From NCBI RefSeq assembly GCF_001611795.1, contig NZ_CP015098.1:3224001-3288000 (forward strand): a DNA stretch of 64,000 bases, written 5' to 3'. This DNA comes from Streptomyces qaidamensis (GTDB lineage Bacteria; Actinomycetota; Actinomycetes; Streptomycetales; Streptomycetaceae). Below, piece after piece: positions 11,204-20,026 of the stretch. The notes under the pieces are model-generated. The model was not told where the DNA came from. It made no database searches and worked only from the letters and a program-made list of their open reading frames with translations. Both the position numbers and the translations under genes were made by a program. Numbering within the stretch: the first letter of the stretch is position 1; each line of letters begins with the position of its first letter.

Positions 11204-11327
11204 CCCGCCGTCCCGTGGCGCCCGTGGCGCGATCCTTTCGAACCGTGGCGATCACGCCGCTGTCCCGGGCGTCTGCCTGCCGCGACGCTGGTGGCGAACC
11301 GGAGAGATCGAAGGGACACCACCACTC

Positions 11328-12326
11328 ATGACGCGCATCGCGATCAACGGATTCGGCCGCATCGGACGCAATGTGCTGCGCGCACTGCTCGAACGCGACA
11401 GCGACCTCGACATCGTCGCCGTCAACGACCTCACGGAGCCCGCCACCCTCGCCCGGCTGCTCGCCTACGACACGACGGCCGGCCGGCTCGGCCGCCCGGT
11501 GACCGCCGACGGGGACGCCCTCGTCGTCGACGGCCGTCGCATCAAGGTGCTCGCCGAGCGCGAGCCGGCGCAGCTGCCCTGGGCCGAGCTCGGTGTCGAC
11601 ATCGTCCTCGAAGCCACCGGCCGCTTCACGTCGGCCAAGGCCGCCCGTGCCCACCTCGACGCGGGCGCGAAGAAGGTACTCGTCAGTGCGCCGTCGGACG
11701 GCGCCGACGTGACACTGGCGTTCGGGGTCAACACCGACGCGTACGACCCGGACGTGCACACGGTCGTCTCGAACGCCTCGTGCACGACCAACGCGCTCGC
11801 GCCGCTGGCCGCGGTGCTCGACGAGCTGGCGGGCATCGAGCACGGCTTCATGACGACGGTGCACGCCTACACACAGGAGCAGAACCTGCAGGACGGTCCG
11901 CACCGCGACGCCCGTCGCGCCCGCGCCGCCGCCGTCAACATCGTGCCGACCACGACGGGTGCCGCCAAGGCGATCGGTCTCGTGCTGCCGAACCTCGACG
12001 GCAAGCTGTCGGGCGACTCGATCCGCGTGCCGGTTCCGGTGGGCTCGATCGTCGAACTCAACACGACCGTCGCCCGCGACGTGACGCGCGACGACGTGCT
12101 GGCGGCCTACCGCGCCGCGGCGGAAGGTCCGCTCGCCGGCGTCCTCGAGTACTCCGAGGACCCGCTCGTGTCCGCCGACATCACGGGCAACCCGGCCTCG
12201 TCGATCTTCGACTCGGCCCTCACCCGTGTCGACGGCCGCCACATCAAGGTGGTCGCCTGGTACGACAACGAGTGGGGCTTCTCGAACCGCGTGATCGACA
12301 CCCTGGAACTCCTCGCCAAGCGCTGA
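11328..12326 (+). CDS. gap: Glyceraldehyde-3-phosphate dehydrogenase, type I
   Basis: The product of 332 residues is a standard type I GAPDH. It has the NAD-binding start INGFGRIGRNVLRA, the catalytic site SNASCTTNALAPL with the active cysteine, the general-base region VHAYTQEQNLQDGPH, and the C-terminal WYDNEWGFSNR. It interconverts glyceraldehyde-3-phosphate and 1,3-bisphosphoglycerate in glycolysis. ATG 11328 has a GAAGGG ribosome site. The DALVVDGRRIKVL and PAQLPWAELGVDIVLEATG segments are those of glycolytic enzymes, not erythrose-4-phosphate dehydrogenase. Its place after a GlxA-type regulator, away from pgk and tpi, suggests it may be one of several GAPDH copies. Confidence 0.95.
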   Translation: MTRIAINGFGRIGRNVLRALLERDSDLDIVAVNDLTEPATLARLLAYDTTAGRLGRPVTADGDALVVDGRRIKVLAEREPAQLPWAELGVDIVLEATGRFTSAKAARAHLDAGAKKVLVSAPSDGADVTLAFGVNTDAYDPDVHTVVSNASCTTNALAPLAAVLDELAGIEHGFMTTVHAYTQEQNLQDGPHRDARRARAAAVNIVPTTTGAAKAIGLVLPNLDGKLSGDSIRVPVPVGSIVELNTTVARDVTRDDVLAAYRAAAEGPLAGVLEYSEDPLVSADITGNPASSIFDSALTRVDGRHIKVVAWYDNEWGFSNRVIDTLELLAKR

Positions 12327-12366
12327 CGGGGGGCGAGAGCGGCCCGGGCGGCGCCGCTCGGCCGGG

Positions 12367-13776
12367 TCACTCCCCCGCCGTGGCCTCCCTGCGCCGCAGC
12401 ACGACCAGCGTCGTCCCGCCGATCAGGACCAGGCCGATGGCGAGGCCCACGATCACGGGGGTGATCTCCGAGCTGCCCGTTTCGGCGAGGTTGGTGTCCG
12501 GGGCGGTGCCGCCCACCGTCGCCGGGCTCGGTTCGCTGAGGGTCTGGGTGGTGGTGCCGGTGTCGCTGCCGCGCGTTCGGCAGTCCAGCATGCCGGTGAA
12601 GCGCTTCTCGAAGCCGCCCGGGCCGTGGATCGTGAAGTCGTAGGCCTGGTCCTCCTGGAGCGGCACCGTCACCGTGCGGGTCTCACCGGCGGCGATGGTG
12701 TGCTCCAGACCGGCCAGTTCGAAGGTGAACGGCTCGTCGCCCTGGTTGGACGCGGTGATGTCGACACCGCCCTCGGCGCAGTTCTCCGCCGCCGACAGCG
12801 CCGGGACCGGGCCCTGCTTCGCCCAGGTTGCCCCGGCCGTCGCGGACACCGTCGACTCGCTGGAGCCGGCCAGGATCTGGGTCTGGCTGCGGTTCTCGGA
12901 GGCGAAGGCCCGGCCGACCGGCACGGTCGTCGAGGCCTGCACGGTCAGGTCCGCCGTACCGGCTGCCGCGTCCTCGGGCACGTCGAAGAACACCTGCCCG
13001 CCGTCGGACGTGGTGGTGACGGCCTTGCCCTGCTTGTCGACGAGCCGTACCCCGCTCGTGGCGGCGTCCGCGGGCGGGGTGACCGTCGCGGTGCCGGCGT
13101 TGGTGCGCACCGTCACCGGTCCGATCCGTTCCCCCGGCCGGCCGGAGACGGCGGGCGGCTCCAGGGTGAGCGAGGCCCGGGGTTCGGGAAGATCGCGGGC
13201 GCTCTTCTCCAGGTGGTCCGCGAGCTGCTCGGCCTGCGGGTCGAGGGCGTCGACGGCCACGTCGTCCGAGTAGCGCCAGATCGCCACCTGGGTGCCGGCC
13301 GCCGCGTCCTGCTCGGTCAGCGCGCCGCGCACACCCGCCTTCCGCGCCAGCGTCGCGAGGTCGTTCACCTGCGGGTAGGAGTTCTGCAGGATCCAGCGGA
13401 TCTTGCCGGCGTCCTTGTTGGTGCCCAGGGACGTGCCGCTCCAGGGCGTCTCGTGGTACTTGGCGTCCCGCTGCGTGGGGTTGTGGAGGTCGACACAGTA
13501 CGTCTGCAGCATGCCGCCGCCGTCGACGGACATCTCGAACAGGCCCGCCGAGATCTCCTGTTGGCCGGTGCCGGCGTGTATCACTGCCGCGCCGTACGTC
13601 TTGAGGCCGCCTATGGTCGCGGCCGCTCCGCCCTGTCTCTGTGCCGTCTCGTCGGCGACCGCCCGGCCGGCACCGGCCAGACCGCCCGCGGCGACGAGCC
13701 CGGACACCACTGTCGCGGTGGCGAGACGGGTCGCCGCTCGCCTGCGTACGAACACCTCAGAGAACGAAGCAAACAC
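12367..13776 (-). CDS. Sortase-anchored thioester-domain (TED/TQXA) surface protein
   Basis: The 469-residue protein has a long signal peptide (to about residue 42, AVADE). A thioester domain follows, with Cys94 in QTYCVDLHN and Gln163 in GTQVAIWRYSDD, the pair that forms the internal Cys-Gln thioester in adhesins. Ig-like segments come next, and the C-terminus has the sortase signal NLAETG, a hydrophobic stretch and RRRE. LAXTG is the motif used by class E sortases of Streptomyces. Thioester domains bond covalently to host or surface amines in Gram-positive cocci; the target here is unknown. GTG 13776 has GAAGGGG upstream; the earlier in-frame ATG would put 34 polar residues before the signal peptide. 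Confidence 0.88.
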   Translation of the reverse strand: MFASFSEVFVRRRAATRLATATVVSGLVAAGGLAGAGRAVADETAQRQGGAAATIGGLKTYGAAVIHAGTGQQEISAGLFEMSVDGGGMLQTYCVDLHNPTQRDAKYHETPWSGTSLGTNKDAGKIRWILQNSYPQVNDLATLARKAGVRGALTEQDAAAGTQVAIWRYSDDVAVDALDPQAEQLADHLEKSARDLPEPRASLTLEPPAVSGRPGERIGPVTVRTNAGTATVTPPADAATSGVRLVDKQGKAVTTTSDGGQVFFDVPEDAAAGTADLTVQASTTVPVGRAFASENRSQTQILAGSSESTVSATAGATWAKQGPVPALSAAENCAEGGVDITASNQGDEPFTFELAGLEHTIAAGETRTVTVPLQEDQAYDFTIHGPGGFEKRFTGMLDCRTRGSDTGTTTQTLSEPSPATVGGTAPDTNLAETGSSEITPVIVGLAIGLVLIGGTTLVVLRRREATAGE

Positions 13777-13969
13777 CGAATTCCCCTTCGAGCGGGACCG
13801 TTGACGTGGGGGGACGGTCCCACCAGCAGAATCAGAGGCCTCACAGGACACAAGAGACCCGAGAACCATGTCCGGCATCCTAGGGACGCGGGGGACCCCG
13901 CCCGCCGGTCAGACGGTCGGACGAGTGATCCGACTCGGAATCGTTATCGCCAAGATCCCTTGCGGGCAG

Positions 13970-14022
13970 GGCTTATCGACAAATCCACCCCCGATCGTCC
14001 GGTGCGCACCGGACGATAAGCC
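13970..14022. promoter_or_regulatory. Overlapping alternative hairpins
   Basis: A perfect 24-base palindrome (13994-14017, half-site ATCGTCCGGTGC) overlaps a second inverted repeat whose arms GGCTTATCG (13970-13978) and CGATAAGCC (14014-14022) share the CGAT bases. The two hairpins cannot form together. The element lies between ssbB, which reads toward it, and the start of the TED gene, so it could be the ssbB terminator, an attenuator for the TED gene, or an operator. No T-run follows on either strand. Confidence 0.5.
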
Positions 14023-14032
14023 GTAGTTGGGG

Positions 14033-14098
14033 CGGGCTGGCGGGCGGGTGGGCTGGCGGGTTGGCGGGTTGGCGGGATGGCGGGATGGCGGGCTGGTG
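14033..14098. repeat. Short tandem repeat of about 8 bases (TGGCGGG-type)
   Basis: A run of near-identical 7-9 base units (ggctggcggg, gttggcggg, gatggcggg) fills this stretch. It lies between the alternative hairpins and the 3' end of ssbB, outside any gene. Such arrays change length easily by slippage. Confidence 0.7.
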
Positions 14099-14115
14099 CG
14101 GTTCGATGGTTGACG

Positions 14116-14592
14116 TCACGTCAATACCGCGGACTCCGGCCGATGTTGCGCTCCCGACTCCGCCGTATCCGGCGAACCATCCGGCGTTGTCTCCCAGTTG
14201 GGCTCCGGTTGGGTCGGTGCAGACGCCGTCTCCGCCTTGCCGGCACGCCTGAAGGCCGAGGTGCCCCAGGCCAGATCGTGTCCGATCGACACGGCGTCGA
14301 TGTCCGCCGACGTCCAGCTCTGCCCCTCGCGTACGTCGGTCCGCACTTTCAGCCTGCCCTGCACGATCACGGGCTCGCCGACCGTCAGCGACGCCGCCGT
14401 GTTCGTGGCCAGCTGACGGTTGGCCCACACCGTGAAGAAGTTGGTGTGCCCGTCCGTCCACGTGTTCTTCTCGCGGTCCCAGTAGCGCGCGGTCACCGCC
14501 AGCCGGAACCTCGCCGACGGGCCGGACGCCATCTCCCGGTACACCGGCTGCGTCGCCACCCTGCCGACCGCGCAGACCATCGTCTCGTTCAT
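14116..14592 (-). CDS. ssbB: Single-stranded DNA-binding protein SsbB
   Basis: The 158-residue protein has an OB-fold SSB domain at residues 1-110, with VCAVGRVATQPVYRE, SARFRLAVTARYWDRE, TNFFTVWANRQLATN and GEPVIVQGRLKVR, and a short variable tail. The tail lacks the acidic DDDIPF-type C-terminal tip of SsbA, as expected for SsbB. In Streptomyces the second SSB paralogue is linked to chromosome segregation at sporulation (established for S. coelicolor SsbB). ATG 14592 has GGGAGGG upstream; the longer frame to 14745 lacks a good start. It is followed at a distance by two dynamin-like GTPase genes, also sporulation-related. Confidence 0.9.
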   Translation of the reverse strand: MNETMVCAVGRVATQPVYREMASGPSARFRLAVTARYWDREKNTWTDGHTNFFTVWANRQLATNTAASLTVGEPVIVQGRLKVRTDVREGQSWTSADIDAVSIGHDLAWGTSAFRRAGKAETASAPTQPEPNWETTPDGSPDTAESGAQHRPESAVLT

Positions 14593-14803
14593 CGCGAACC
14601 CTCCCTCGGGCCCGGAGTGCGGCAACGCACCGGGCCGACACGCGTACGGGCCCGTCCCGTACGGCTGTGTCTGCCAGACTGCCGTGGCCGGGCCGGGCCC
14701 GCTGAGCGCTGTGGATCCCCGGGTGCCTGTGGATAGCGCCGTCACCCGGACGGGTGGTGACAGGTGAGGCGGGGCGGGGCGGGGTGGGGTGGGTCACGCC
14801 CCC

Positions 14804-14870
14804 GGCCTCACCGCCAAGGCCTCACCGCCATGGCCTCACCGCCAAGGCGTCGCCGTCATGGCCTCACCGC
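14804..14870. repeat. Tandem repeat of about 15 bases
   Basis: Units of the type GGCCTCACCGCCAAG, GGCCTCACCGCCATG and the variant GGCGTCGCCGTCATG stand in tandem between ssbB and the dynamin-like gene. The array is non-coding and ends at the stop codon of the dynamin-like gene (14864). It may reflect slippage. Confidence 0.65.
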
Positions 14871-16681
14871 CCCGCCCCGACCACCCTCCCGTACTGCTCC
14901 CGCACCTCCCGGTAGCGCAGAAGTTCCGCCGCCACCGGATCCAGGACCCGGGCCCGGCCGCATCCGGCCGCCGCCTCCCGCAACCGGCGTTCCGCCTCCA
15001 GGCCGTAGCGCCGGGCCGGGCCGCGGGCCGCCATCCGGCAGCTCCACTCGATGAGCGGTCCGCCGACGATGCCGATCACCATCAGCAGCACCGGAACCCC
15101 CAGGTTCGGCGCCATGACCCCGATGATCTGGCCCAGCAGCCACAGCCCGCCCAGGAACTGCAGGACCGTCATGCACGCCTGGGTGAGGACGGCCACCGGC
15201 CACCACCCCGGGCGCGGCGGCCGCCCCGCAGGCACGCCCGCGCGCGCGGTCAGCTCGTCCAGCGCCTCGGGCAGCCCCTGCGAACCACGGGCGGCCGCCT
15301 CGCGCACCGCCTGCGCCCAGGGCACCGGCAGCCCGGCCGACGCCCGGTCGGCCACGGTCCGCACCGCCTGCTCGACCCTCTGACGGGCCGTCGCCTCCTC
15401 GTCGGCCTGCGTCCGCGAGGGGAGCCGGCCCGTGGTGGGCTCGCCGCGGTCCTGGTACCAGCGCCACAGCCGCAGCCAGGGCGTGCCGCAGGCGCGGTTG
15501 GCGTTGCGCAGCCACGCGCGCTCGGCCGCCTCACCTGCCGCCGTGGCGCCCACCGCGTCCGCGAGCCGGTCGGAGAACTCCTCCCGGGCCTGTTCGCTGA
15601 GCCCGGTCCGCCGCTGGGTGGCGTAGACGGGCCACAGCCGTGCCGCGGCGATGTCCACGTCGGCCGAGATGCGGCGGTTCGCCGCTCCGCGCTCCGAGAC
15701 GAACTGGCCGAGCACCTCGCGCAGTTCCCCGACACCGTCCCCGGTGAGCGCGGACAGCGCGAGCACGGTCGTACCCGGCTCGCCGTACTCCCCGAGGGCG
15801 ATGCCGTCCTCGTCGAGGAGCCGCCGCAGATCGTCGAGAACCTGCTCGGCGGCTTCCCCGGGCAGCCGGTCGACCTGGTTGAGGACGACGAACATGACCT
15901 CGGCGTGGGCCGCCATCGGCCGCAGATAGCGCTCGTGGAGGACGGCGTCGGCGTACTTCTCCGGGTCGACGACCCAGATGACCGCGTCGACGAGCGCCAG
16001 GATGCGGTCCACGTGCCGGCGGTGCTGTACGGCCGCCGAGTCGTGGTCGGGCAGGTCGACCAGGACGAGTCCGCGCAGCGGCGACTCGCCGTCCCCGGTC
16101 GGCAACGGCCGACGGCGCAGCCGGGGCGGGATCCCGAGCCGTTCGATGAGGCCGGCCGCCCCGTCGCTCCAACTGCACGCGATGGGCGCGGCGGTGGTGG
16201 GACGGCGTACACCCGTCTCCGAGATGGTCACCCCGGCGAGCGCGTTGAACAGTTGCGACTTGCCGCTGCCGGTGGCGCCCGCGATGGCGACGACGGTGTG
16301 CTGACCGGAAAGCCTGCGCCGCGCGGACGCCTCGTCGAGTACCCGGCCGGCCCCCGAGAGCGTCCTGCTGTCGAGCCGGGTGCGGGAGAGCCCCACGAGT
16401 TCGCGCAGGGCCTCCAGCCGTGAGCGCAGCGTCCCGTCGTACACCAGTGGGGTCACCGTCGGCGGGACGGCGGAGCGGTTGTCCGTCATGGGGAACCTGT
16501 CTCCTTCGGCTGTCTCGGCGACCCGGCGTGCGATGAGTCCGTCGTCCCAGGTCTCGGTGGAGTCGGCACGCGTCGCACGCGCGCCGCCCGGGGCACTCCG
16601 GCCGACGGCGCCGCCCCCTTGGCGGGCGTCGTCGTCCGGCTGATCGGCGTGCTCGGTGGGGTCCTGGTCGGTGACGGTCAC
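14864..16681 (-). CDS. Dynamin-like GTPase with C-terminal membrane segments (DynA/DynB family)
   Basis: The 605-residue protein has an N-terminal GTPase domain with P-loop GATGSGKS (135-142), a conserved Thr in RRPTTAAP, G3 motif LVDLPDHDS and G4 motif LNQVD. A long helical region follows, and two membrane segments at about 485-535 (VLQFLGGLWLLGQIIGVM and LLMVIGIVGGPL). Start GTG 16681 has GGAGAGG and lies 3 bases after the stop of the upstream GTPase gene. Paired dynamin-like proteins of Streptomyces (DynA/DynB) stabilise FtsZ rings at sporulation septa, and the neighbourhood of ssbB fits, but I cannot tell which paralogue this is. An internal ATG (16486) would give a shorter form. Confidence 0.82.
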   Translation of the reverse strand: MTVTDQDPTEHADQPDDDARQGGGAVGRSAPGGARATRADSTETWDDGLIARRVAETAEGDRFPMTDNRSAVPPTVTPLVYDGTLRSRLEALRELVGLSRTRLDSRTLSGAGRVLDEASARRRLSGQHTVVAIAGATGSGKSQLFNALAGVTISETGVRRPTTAAPIACSWSDGAAGLIERLGIPPRLRRRPLPTGDGESPLRGLVLVDLPDHDSAAVQHRRHVDRILALVDAVIWVVDPEKYADAVLHERYLRPMAAHAEVMFVVLNQVDRLPGEAAEQVLDDLRRLLDEDGIALGEYGEPGTTVLALSALTGDGVGELREVLGQFVSERGAANRRISADVDIAAARLWPVYATQRRTGLSEQAREEFSDRLADAVGATAAGEAAERAWLRNANRACGTPWLRLWRWYQDRGEPTTGRLPSRTQADEEATARQRVEQAVRTVADRASAGLPVPWAQAVREAAARGSQGLPEALDELTARAGVPAGRPPRPGWWPVAVLTQACMTVLQFLGGLWLLGQIIGVMAPNLGVPVLLMVIGIVGGPLIEWSCRMAARGPARRYGLEAERRLREAAAGCGRARVLDPVAAELLRYREVREQYGRVVGAGR

Positions 16682-16684
16682 CGG

Positions 16685-18292
16685 TCACCTCTCCTTCTGC
16701 AGTACGGACAGCGCGGCGATGAGTTCGGCCTGGGGCTCGGGGTGGACGTCGAGCGCGTCGAGCGGGGCGAGCCGGCGCTCGCGTTCGGCGTGCAGGACCC
16801 GGTCCACGTGCTCGGTGAGCAGCCGCCCGGCCCGGTCGCGCAGCCGCAGCGCGCCATGGGCGCCGATCCGCTCGGCGAGGCCCTCCCCTGCCATCCGGCC
16901 CCGGCGGCCGCCCAGCAGGGAGGTGGCGACCAGGGCGGCGACGAGCTCGGGGTCGGGCGCGAGGTTGCGGTCGAGTTCGCGTACCTCGTCCTCGGCGTGC
17001 TCCTCGAGCTCGCGCCGCCACCGCCGTACGGCGAGACCGATGCGGTGCTCGGCGCTGTCCGCGCCGCTCTCGCGTACGGCGAGTTCCGGGGCGGCGGAGG
17101 CCGGTTCGCGGCGCCAGGCGTCGTCGACGCGCTCGTCGGCGGCGGTGACGGCGCACAGCAGCAGCGCGCTGAGGCTCTCCACGAGCGCGTCGAGGAGTTC
17201 GGCGGCGGTGCAGTCCAGGGGGAAGGCGCGCCACCGCTTGAGCGCGTCCCCGGCGAGGACCGCCCCGCTCTGCAACCGGCCCCGCACGCGCGTGTGCTCG
17301 CTGTCGTACGCCCCTTCGACGGCGGAGGTGAGCCGCAGGGCGGCGGCGTACTGCGCGGCGGCGGCCCCGGCCAGCTCGGGCATCCGGGACTTGAGGGAGT
17401 CGAGGACGCCGTACGCCGTACGGGCGAGGACGTGCTGCCGGGCCGCGGGGTCCTGGGCCTGGTGCACCAGCCAGGTGCGCAGCTGGGCGACGGCGGAGGC
17501 CGGCAGGAGCCCGCCGCCCCAGGCGGACTCGGGCAGTTCGGGCACGGTGAAGCGCGGCACCTCGCCGAGCCCGGCCTTGGTGAGCAGGGCCCCGTACTGC
17601 CGCGACACCTCGTTCACCACCTGGTGAGGCACCCGGTCGAGCACGGTCACGAGGGTGACGTCGTACTCCTTGGCGGTGCGCAGCATGTGCCAGGGGACGG
17701 CGTCGGCGTAGCGGGCGGCCGTGGTGACCATGACCCAGATGTCGGCGGCGCAGATGAGTTCGGCGGCCAGGACCCGGTTGTCGGAGACCAGGGAGTCGAT
17801 GTCGGGCGCGTCGAGGAGGGCGAGGCCGGGCGGGAGCGTCTCGGCGGTCTCGACGCGCAGTACGCGCGCGGGGTTCTCGCCGGGGAGCAGGAGGTCGTCG
17901 GTGGAGTCCTGTTGGGGCACCCACACGCGCGTGAGGTCGGGCAGCACCCTCATCCCGCTGAACCAGTGGTGGTCCTCCGGATGGCAGACCAGCACGGGGG
18001 TGCGTGTCGTCGGCCGCAGCACGCCCGCCTCGCTGACCCGCCGTCCCACGAGGGAGTTCACGAGCGTCGATTTCCCGGCTCCGGTCGACCCGCCCACGAC
18101 GGCCAGAAGCGGCGCTTCGGGGTCCCGCAAGCGGGGCACCAAGTAGTCGTCGAGCTGCGCGAGGAGTTCGTCGCGGTTGGCACGCGCGCGTGGGGCCCCC
18201 GCCAGGGGCAGCGGGAAGCGTGCGGCGGCGACACGGTCGCGCAGGGCGGAGAGTGCGTCGAGCAGCTGAGGCCGTACGTCCAAGGTCACCAC
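16685..18292 (-). CDS. Dynamin-like GTPase, partner of the downstream membrane GTPase
   Basis: The product of 535 residues has a GTPase domain with P-loop [10 protein letters not shown], the conserved Thr in VLRPTTRTP, a G3-like LLDAPDIDS and a G4-like VTVLDRVP (degenerate). The remainder is a long helical bundle rich in Arg and Glu with no clear membrane segment, so it probably acts at the membrane through its partner. GTG 18292 (followed by GTG 18289) fits the conserved-looking start [14 protein letters not shown] 18331 gives a 13-residue extension. With the next gene it forms a two-gene operon of the DynA/DynB type (sporulation septation). Confidence 0.8.
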   Translation of the reverse strand: MVTLDVRPQLLDALSALRDRVAAARFPLPLAGAPRARANRDELLAQLDDYLVPRLRDPEAPLLAVVGGSTGAGKSTLVNSLVGRRVSEAGVLRPTTRTPVLVCHPEDHHWFSGMRVLPDLTRVWVPQQDSTDDLLLPGENPARVLRVETAETLPPGLALLDAPDIDSLVSDNRVLAAELICAADIWVMVTTAARYADAVPWHMLRTAKEYDVTLVTVLDRVPHQVVNEVSRQYGALLTKAGLGEVPRFTVPELPESAWGGGLLPASAVAQLRTWLVHQAQDPAARQHVLARTAYGVLDSLKSRMPELAGAAAAQYAAALRLTSAVEGAYDSEHTRVRGRLQSGAVLAGDALKRWRAFPLDCTAAELLDALVESLSALLLCAVTAADERVDDAWRREPASAAPELAVRESGADSAEHRIGLAVRRWRRELEEHAEDEVRELDRNLAPDPELVAALVATSLLGGRRGRMAGEGLAERIGAHGALRLRDRAGRLLTEHVDRVLHAERERRLAPLDALDVHPEPQAELIAALSVLQKER

Positions 18293-18613
18293 ATGTGAAG
18301 AATGCCCAATTTTAGGGGAATTCTGAAGCATATGAGCATGTCTGCGCGCCGACGGAACACAAGGGACGGAAGGGACGACTGGGACACGGGCAGACTCCAG
18401 GCATAACGAGTGCACAACACCCGATGCCTCTGACGCCAAAAGCGATGCACGATTCGTACCTGCCTGCGATTATCAGGACCGCTTCACTGAACCTCCACAT
18501 CGAGCCACGGAGGCGAAGCAACAGGGACAAGGACGCGGGAGCCCTATCCTTGTCCCCGGCAACGTCACGGATCGGCCCACACCCGGGCACCAGGACAGAG
18601 GCCACCACACCCG
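18293..18613. other. Intergenic region upstream of the dynamin-like operon and tRNA-Arg
   Basis: No gene is seen in these 321 bases. The part near 18300-18335 is AT-richer than its surroundings and probably holds the promoter of the minus-strand dynamin operon. The part before 18613 should hold the tRNA promoter. A short minus-strand frame runs through it as an extension of the GTPase gene but lacks a ribosome site. Confidence 0.6.
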
Positions 18614-18686
18614 GCCCCCGTAGCTCAGTGGATAGAGCAGGCGCCTTCTAAGCGCTTGGCCGCAGGTTCGAGTCCTGCCGGGGGCG
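18614..18686 (+). tRNA. tRNA-Arg (anticodon TCT)
   Basis: The sequence folds as a cloverleaf. The acceptor arm is GCCCCCG / CGGGGGC, the D stem GCTC/GAGC, the anticodon stem GGCGC/GCGCT with loop CTTCTAA (anticodon TCT, reads AGA), and the T arm GCAGG TTCGAGT CCTGC. The discriminator is G and the CCA end is not encoded. A terminator follows at once. Its 3' half (18641-18684) is repeated at 21638, the usual sign of a tRNA gene used as an attachment site. Confidence 0.95.
18641..18684 (+). repeat. Attachment-site repeat, left copy (inside tRNA-Arg)
   Basis: These 44 bases, from the anticodon stem to the acceptor stem of tRNA-Arg, recur at 21638-21681 with one mismatch (A18671 versus G21668). 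Integrases of actinomycete integrative elements recombine in exactly this part of tRNA genes. An 18-base repeat with one mismatch (18832-18849 and 21553-21570) lies near each copy and could be an accessory integrase site. Confidence 0.85.
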
Positions 18687-18695
18687 CAAGTCTCC

Positions 18696-18720
18696 GCCCT
18701 CCCTTTGGGGAGGGCTTTTT
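18696..18720 (+). terminator. Rho-independent terminator of tRNA-Arg
   Basis: Stem GCCCTCCC / GGGAGGGC with loop TTTG is followed by five T residues (18716-18720), ten bases after the tRNA 3' end. Confidence 0.9.
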
Positions 18721-19048
18721 GCTGGTCAGGGCACATGCCAGACGGCACAGTGAAGCCCCGGACACCGCCTTGATGATCAAGGGTGGGCTCCGGGGTTGTC
18801 CGGCTGTCACTGGGTCTTTTCGGGTGGCCGTGTCGAATACGTGTCGAAGTTCTCGGCCGACGGATCAGCCGGCGCCGGACACCTCCAGGCCGTCACTTGC
18901 CCGGTCAGAGGCCATCCATCCTCCCGTAGGAGATGGACGGTGGGCTGGCAGCATCTGCGCCATGGACCAAGCTTTGAAGACCCTGGAGCACGAGTTCCGT
19001 TCCGAGCCCGGAAGCTAAGTTCATCGAGCCGCTCGCCTCGATGCCCCA

Positions 19049-19512
19049 GGGGGCGCCGCGGTGGCCGCAACAAGTACTTCCAGTTCACCGCGATCGACGA
19101 CTGCACCCGCCTGCGCGTCCTGCGGATCTATCCAACGCTGAACCAGGCCACTGCCATTCAGTTGCTGGACTACGTGCTGCAGCGCTTGCCGTTCCAGGTT
19201 GAGGTCATCCAGACCGACAACGGCGCCGAGTTCCAGTCCGCCTTCCACTGGCACGTCCTCGACAAGGGCATCGCCCACACCTACATCAAGCCCCGCACGC
19301 CACGCCTGAACGGCAAGGTTGAACGCTCCCACCGCATGGATGCCGAGGAGTTCTATCGGCTCCTCGACGGCGTCGTCATCGACGACGCCGAGGTCTTCAA
19401 CGACAAGCTGCGCGAGTGGGAGGACTACTACAACTGTCATCGCCCCCACGGCGGCCTCGGCGGCCAGACCCCCTGCGAACGCCTCAAGCAGAAGACCACG
19501 ACTCAGGCGTAA
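19049..19512 (+). pseudogene. IS481-family transposase, C-terminal remnant
   Basis: About 150 residues of the integrase-core (DDE) domain are present: the first Asp in FTAIDDCTRLRV, the second in VIQTDNGAEFQ and the Glu in GKVERSHRMDAEEF, ending HRPHGGLGGQTPCERL. The roughly 130-residue N-terminal helix-turn-helix region of IS481 transposases is absent, and the frame upstream of about 19049 shows no homology, so the gene is truncated. No inverted repeat was found at the right end. It lies inside the segment bounded by the two attachment-site copies. Confidence 0.85.
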
Positions 19513-20026
19513 TCGAAGATCGTCAGTGGCACAGGACAGCAGCCAAGAGCGCGGTAGAACGTTCCCCTACTTCATCAAGCCCCGGCTGCGCTCCGCTCCG
19601 CCGGGCGCGCTTCCCGGCTCCGCTCCGGGCGCCGCTCCTGCCTTCGGCCCGCTCCGCCCGCGCTGCGCCGACGCGCGCCCACGCGTGGATAGGGCCGGTA
19701 GCCATGAGCCGATCACCGCACCTAGCGCCCGCGGGTCAGAACAGTGCCTCCGGCGGGGGATCGGCCGGCACCGGGATGGAGGGGGCGCCGTCCCCGACTG
19801 CGGGTCCGTAGTGGCGTGCGCGAGAGGCTCCCGTCCCGTACACCATCAACCCAGGCAGAGCCGAGCAGACGCGGCCCATGGCGTCCAGGTCGTTCGTACA
19901 GTGGCGCGCTCCACCTGGACGCCATGAACAACGCCCGCTCCACGGTGTGTGGGTCGACGGCGTACGGGATGGGAGCTGGAGTGAGTGGTGGGTTGAGGCC
20001 GGTTTCGGCCTGCTCCCGAGGGGTGA
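19513..20026. other. Non-coding stretch with GC-rich clusters and an inverted duplication
   Basis: No convincing gene is present. From 19585 to 19690 the sequence is low-complexity (repeated gctccg/cgctcc words), a pattern often seen in actinomycete mobile elements. From 19827 to 19976 it forms an imperfect palindrome, annotated separately. Confidence 0.55.
19827..19976. repeat. Inverted duplication with 64-base arms
   Basis: The arms 19827-19890 and 19913-19976 are inverted copies, roughly 75% identical by hand alignment. They include a perfect 14-base inverted repeat, CATGGCGTCCAGGT (19877-19890) with its complement at 19913-19926, separated by 22 bases. Most mismatches are transitions. 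Both arms, read toward the centre, encode a similar peptide (APVPYTINP on the plus strand, APIPYAVDP on the minus strand, each followed by MASR), so they look like duplicated coding fragments. Confidence 0.7.
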
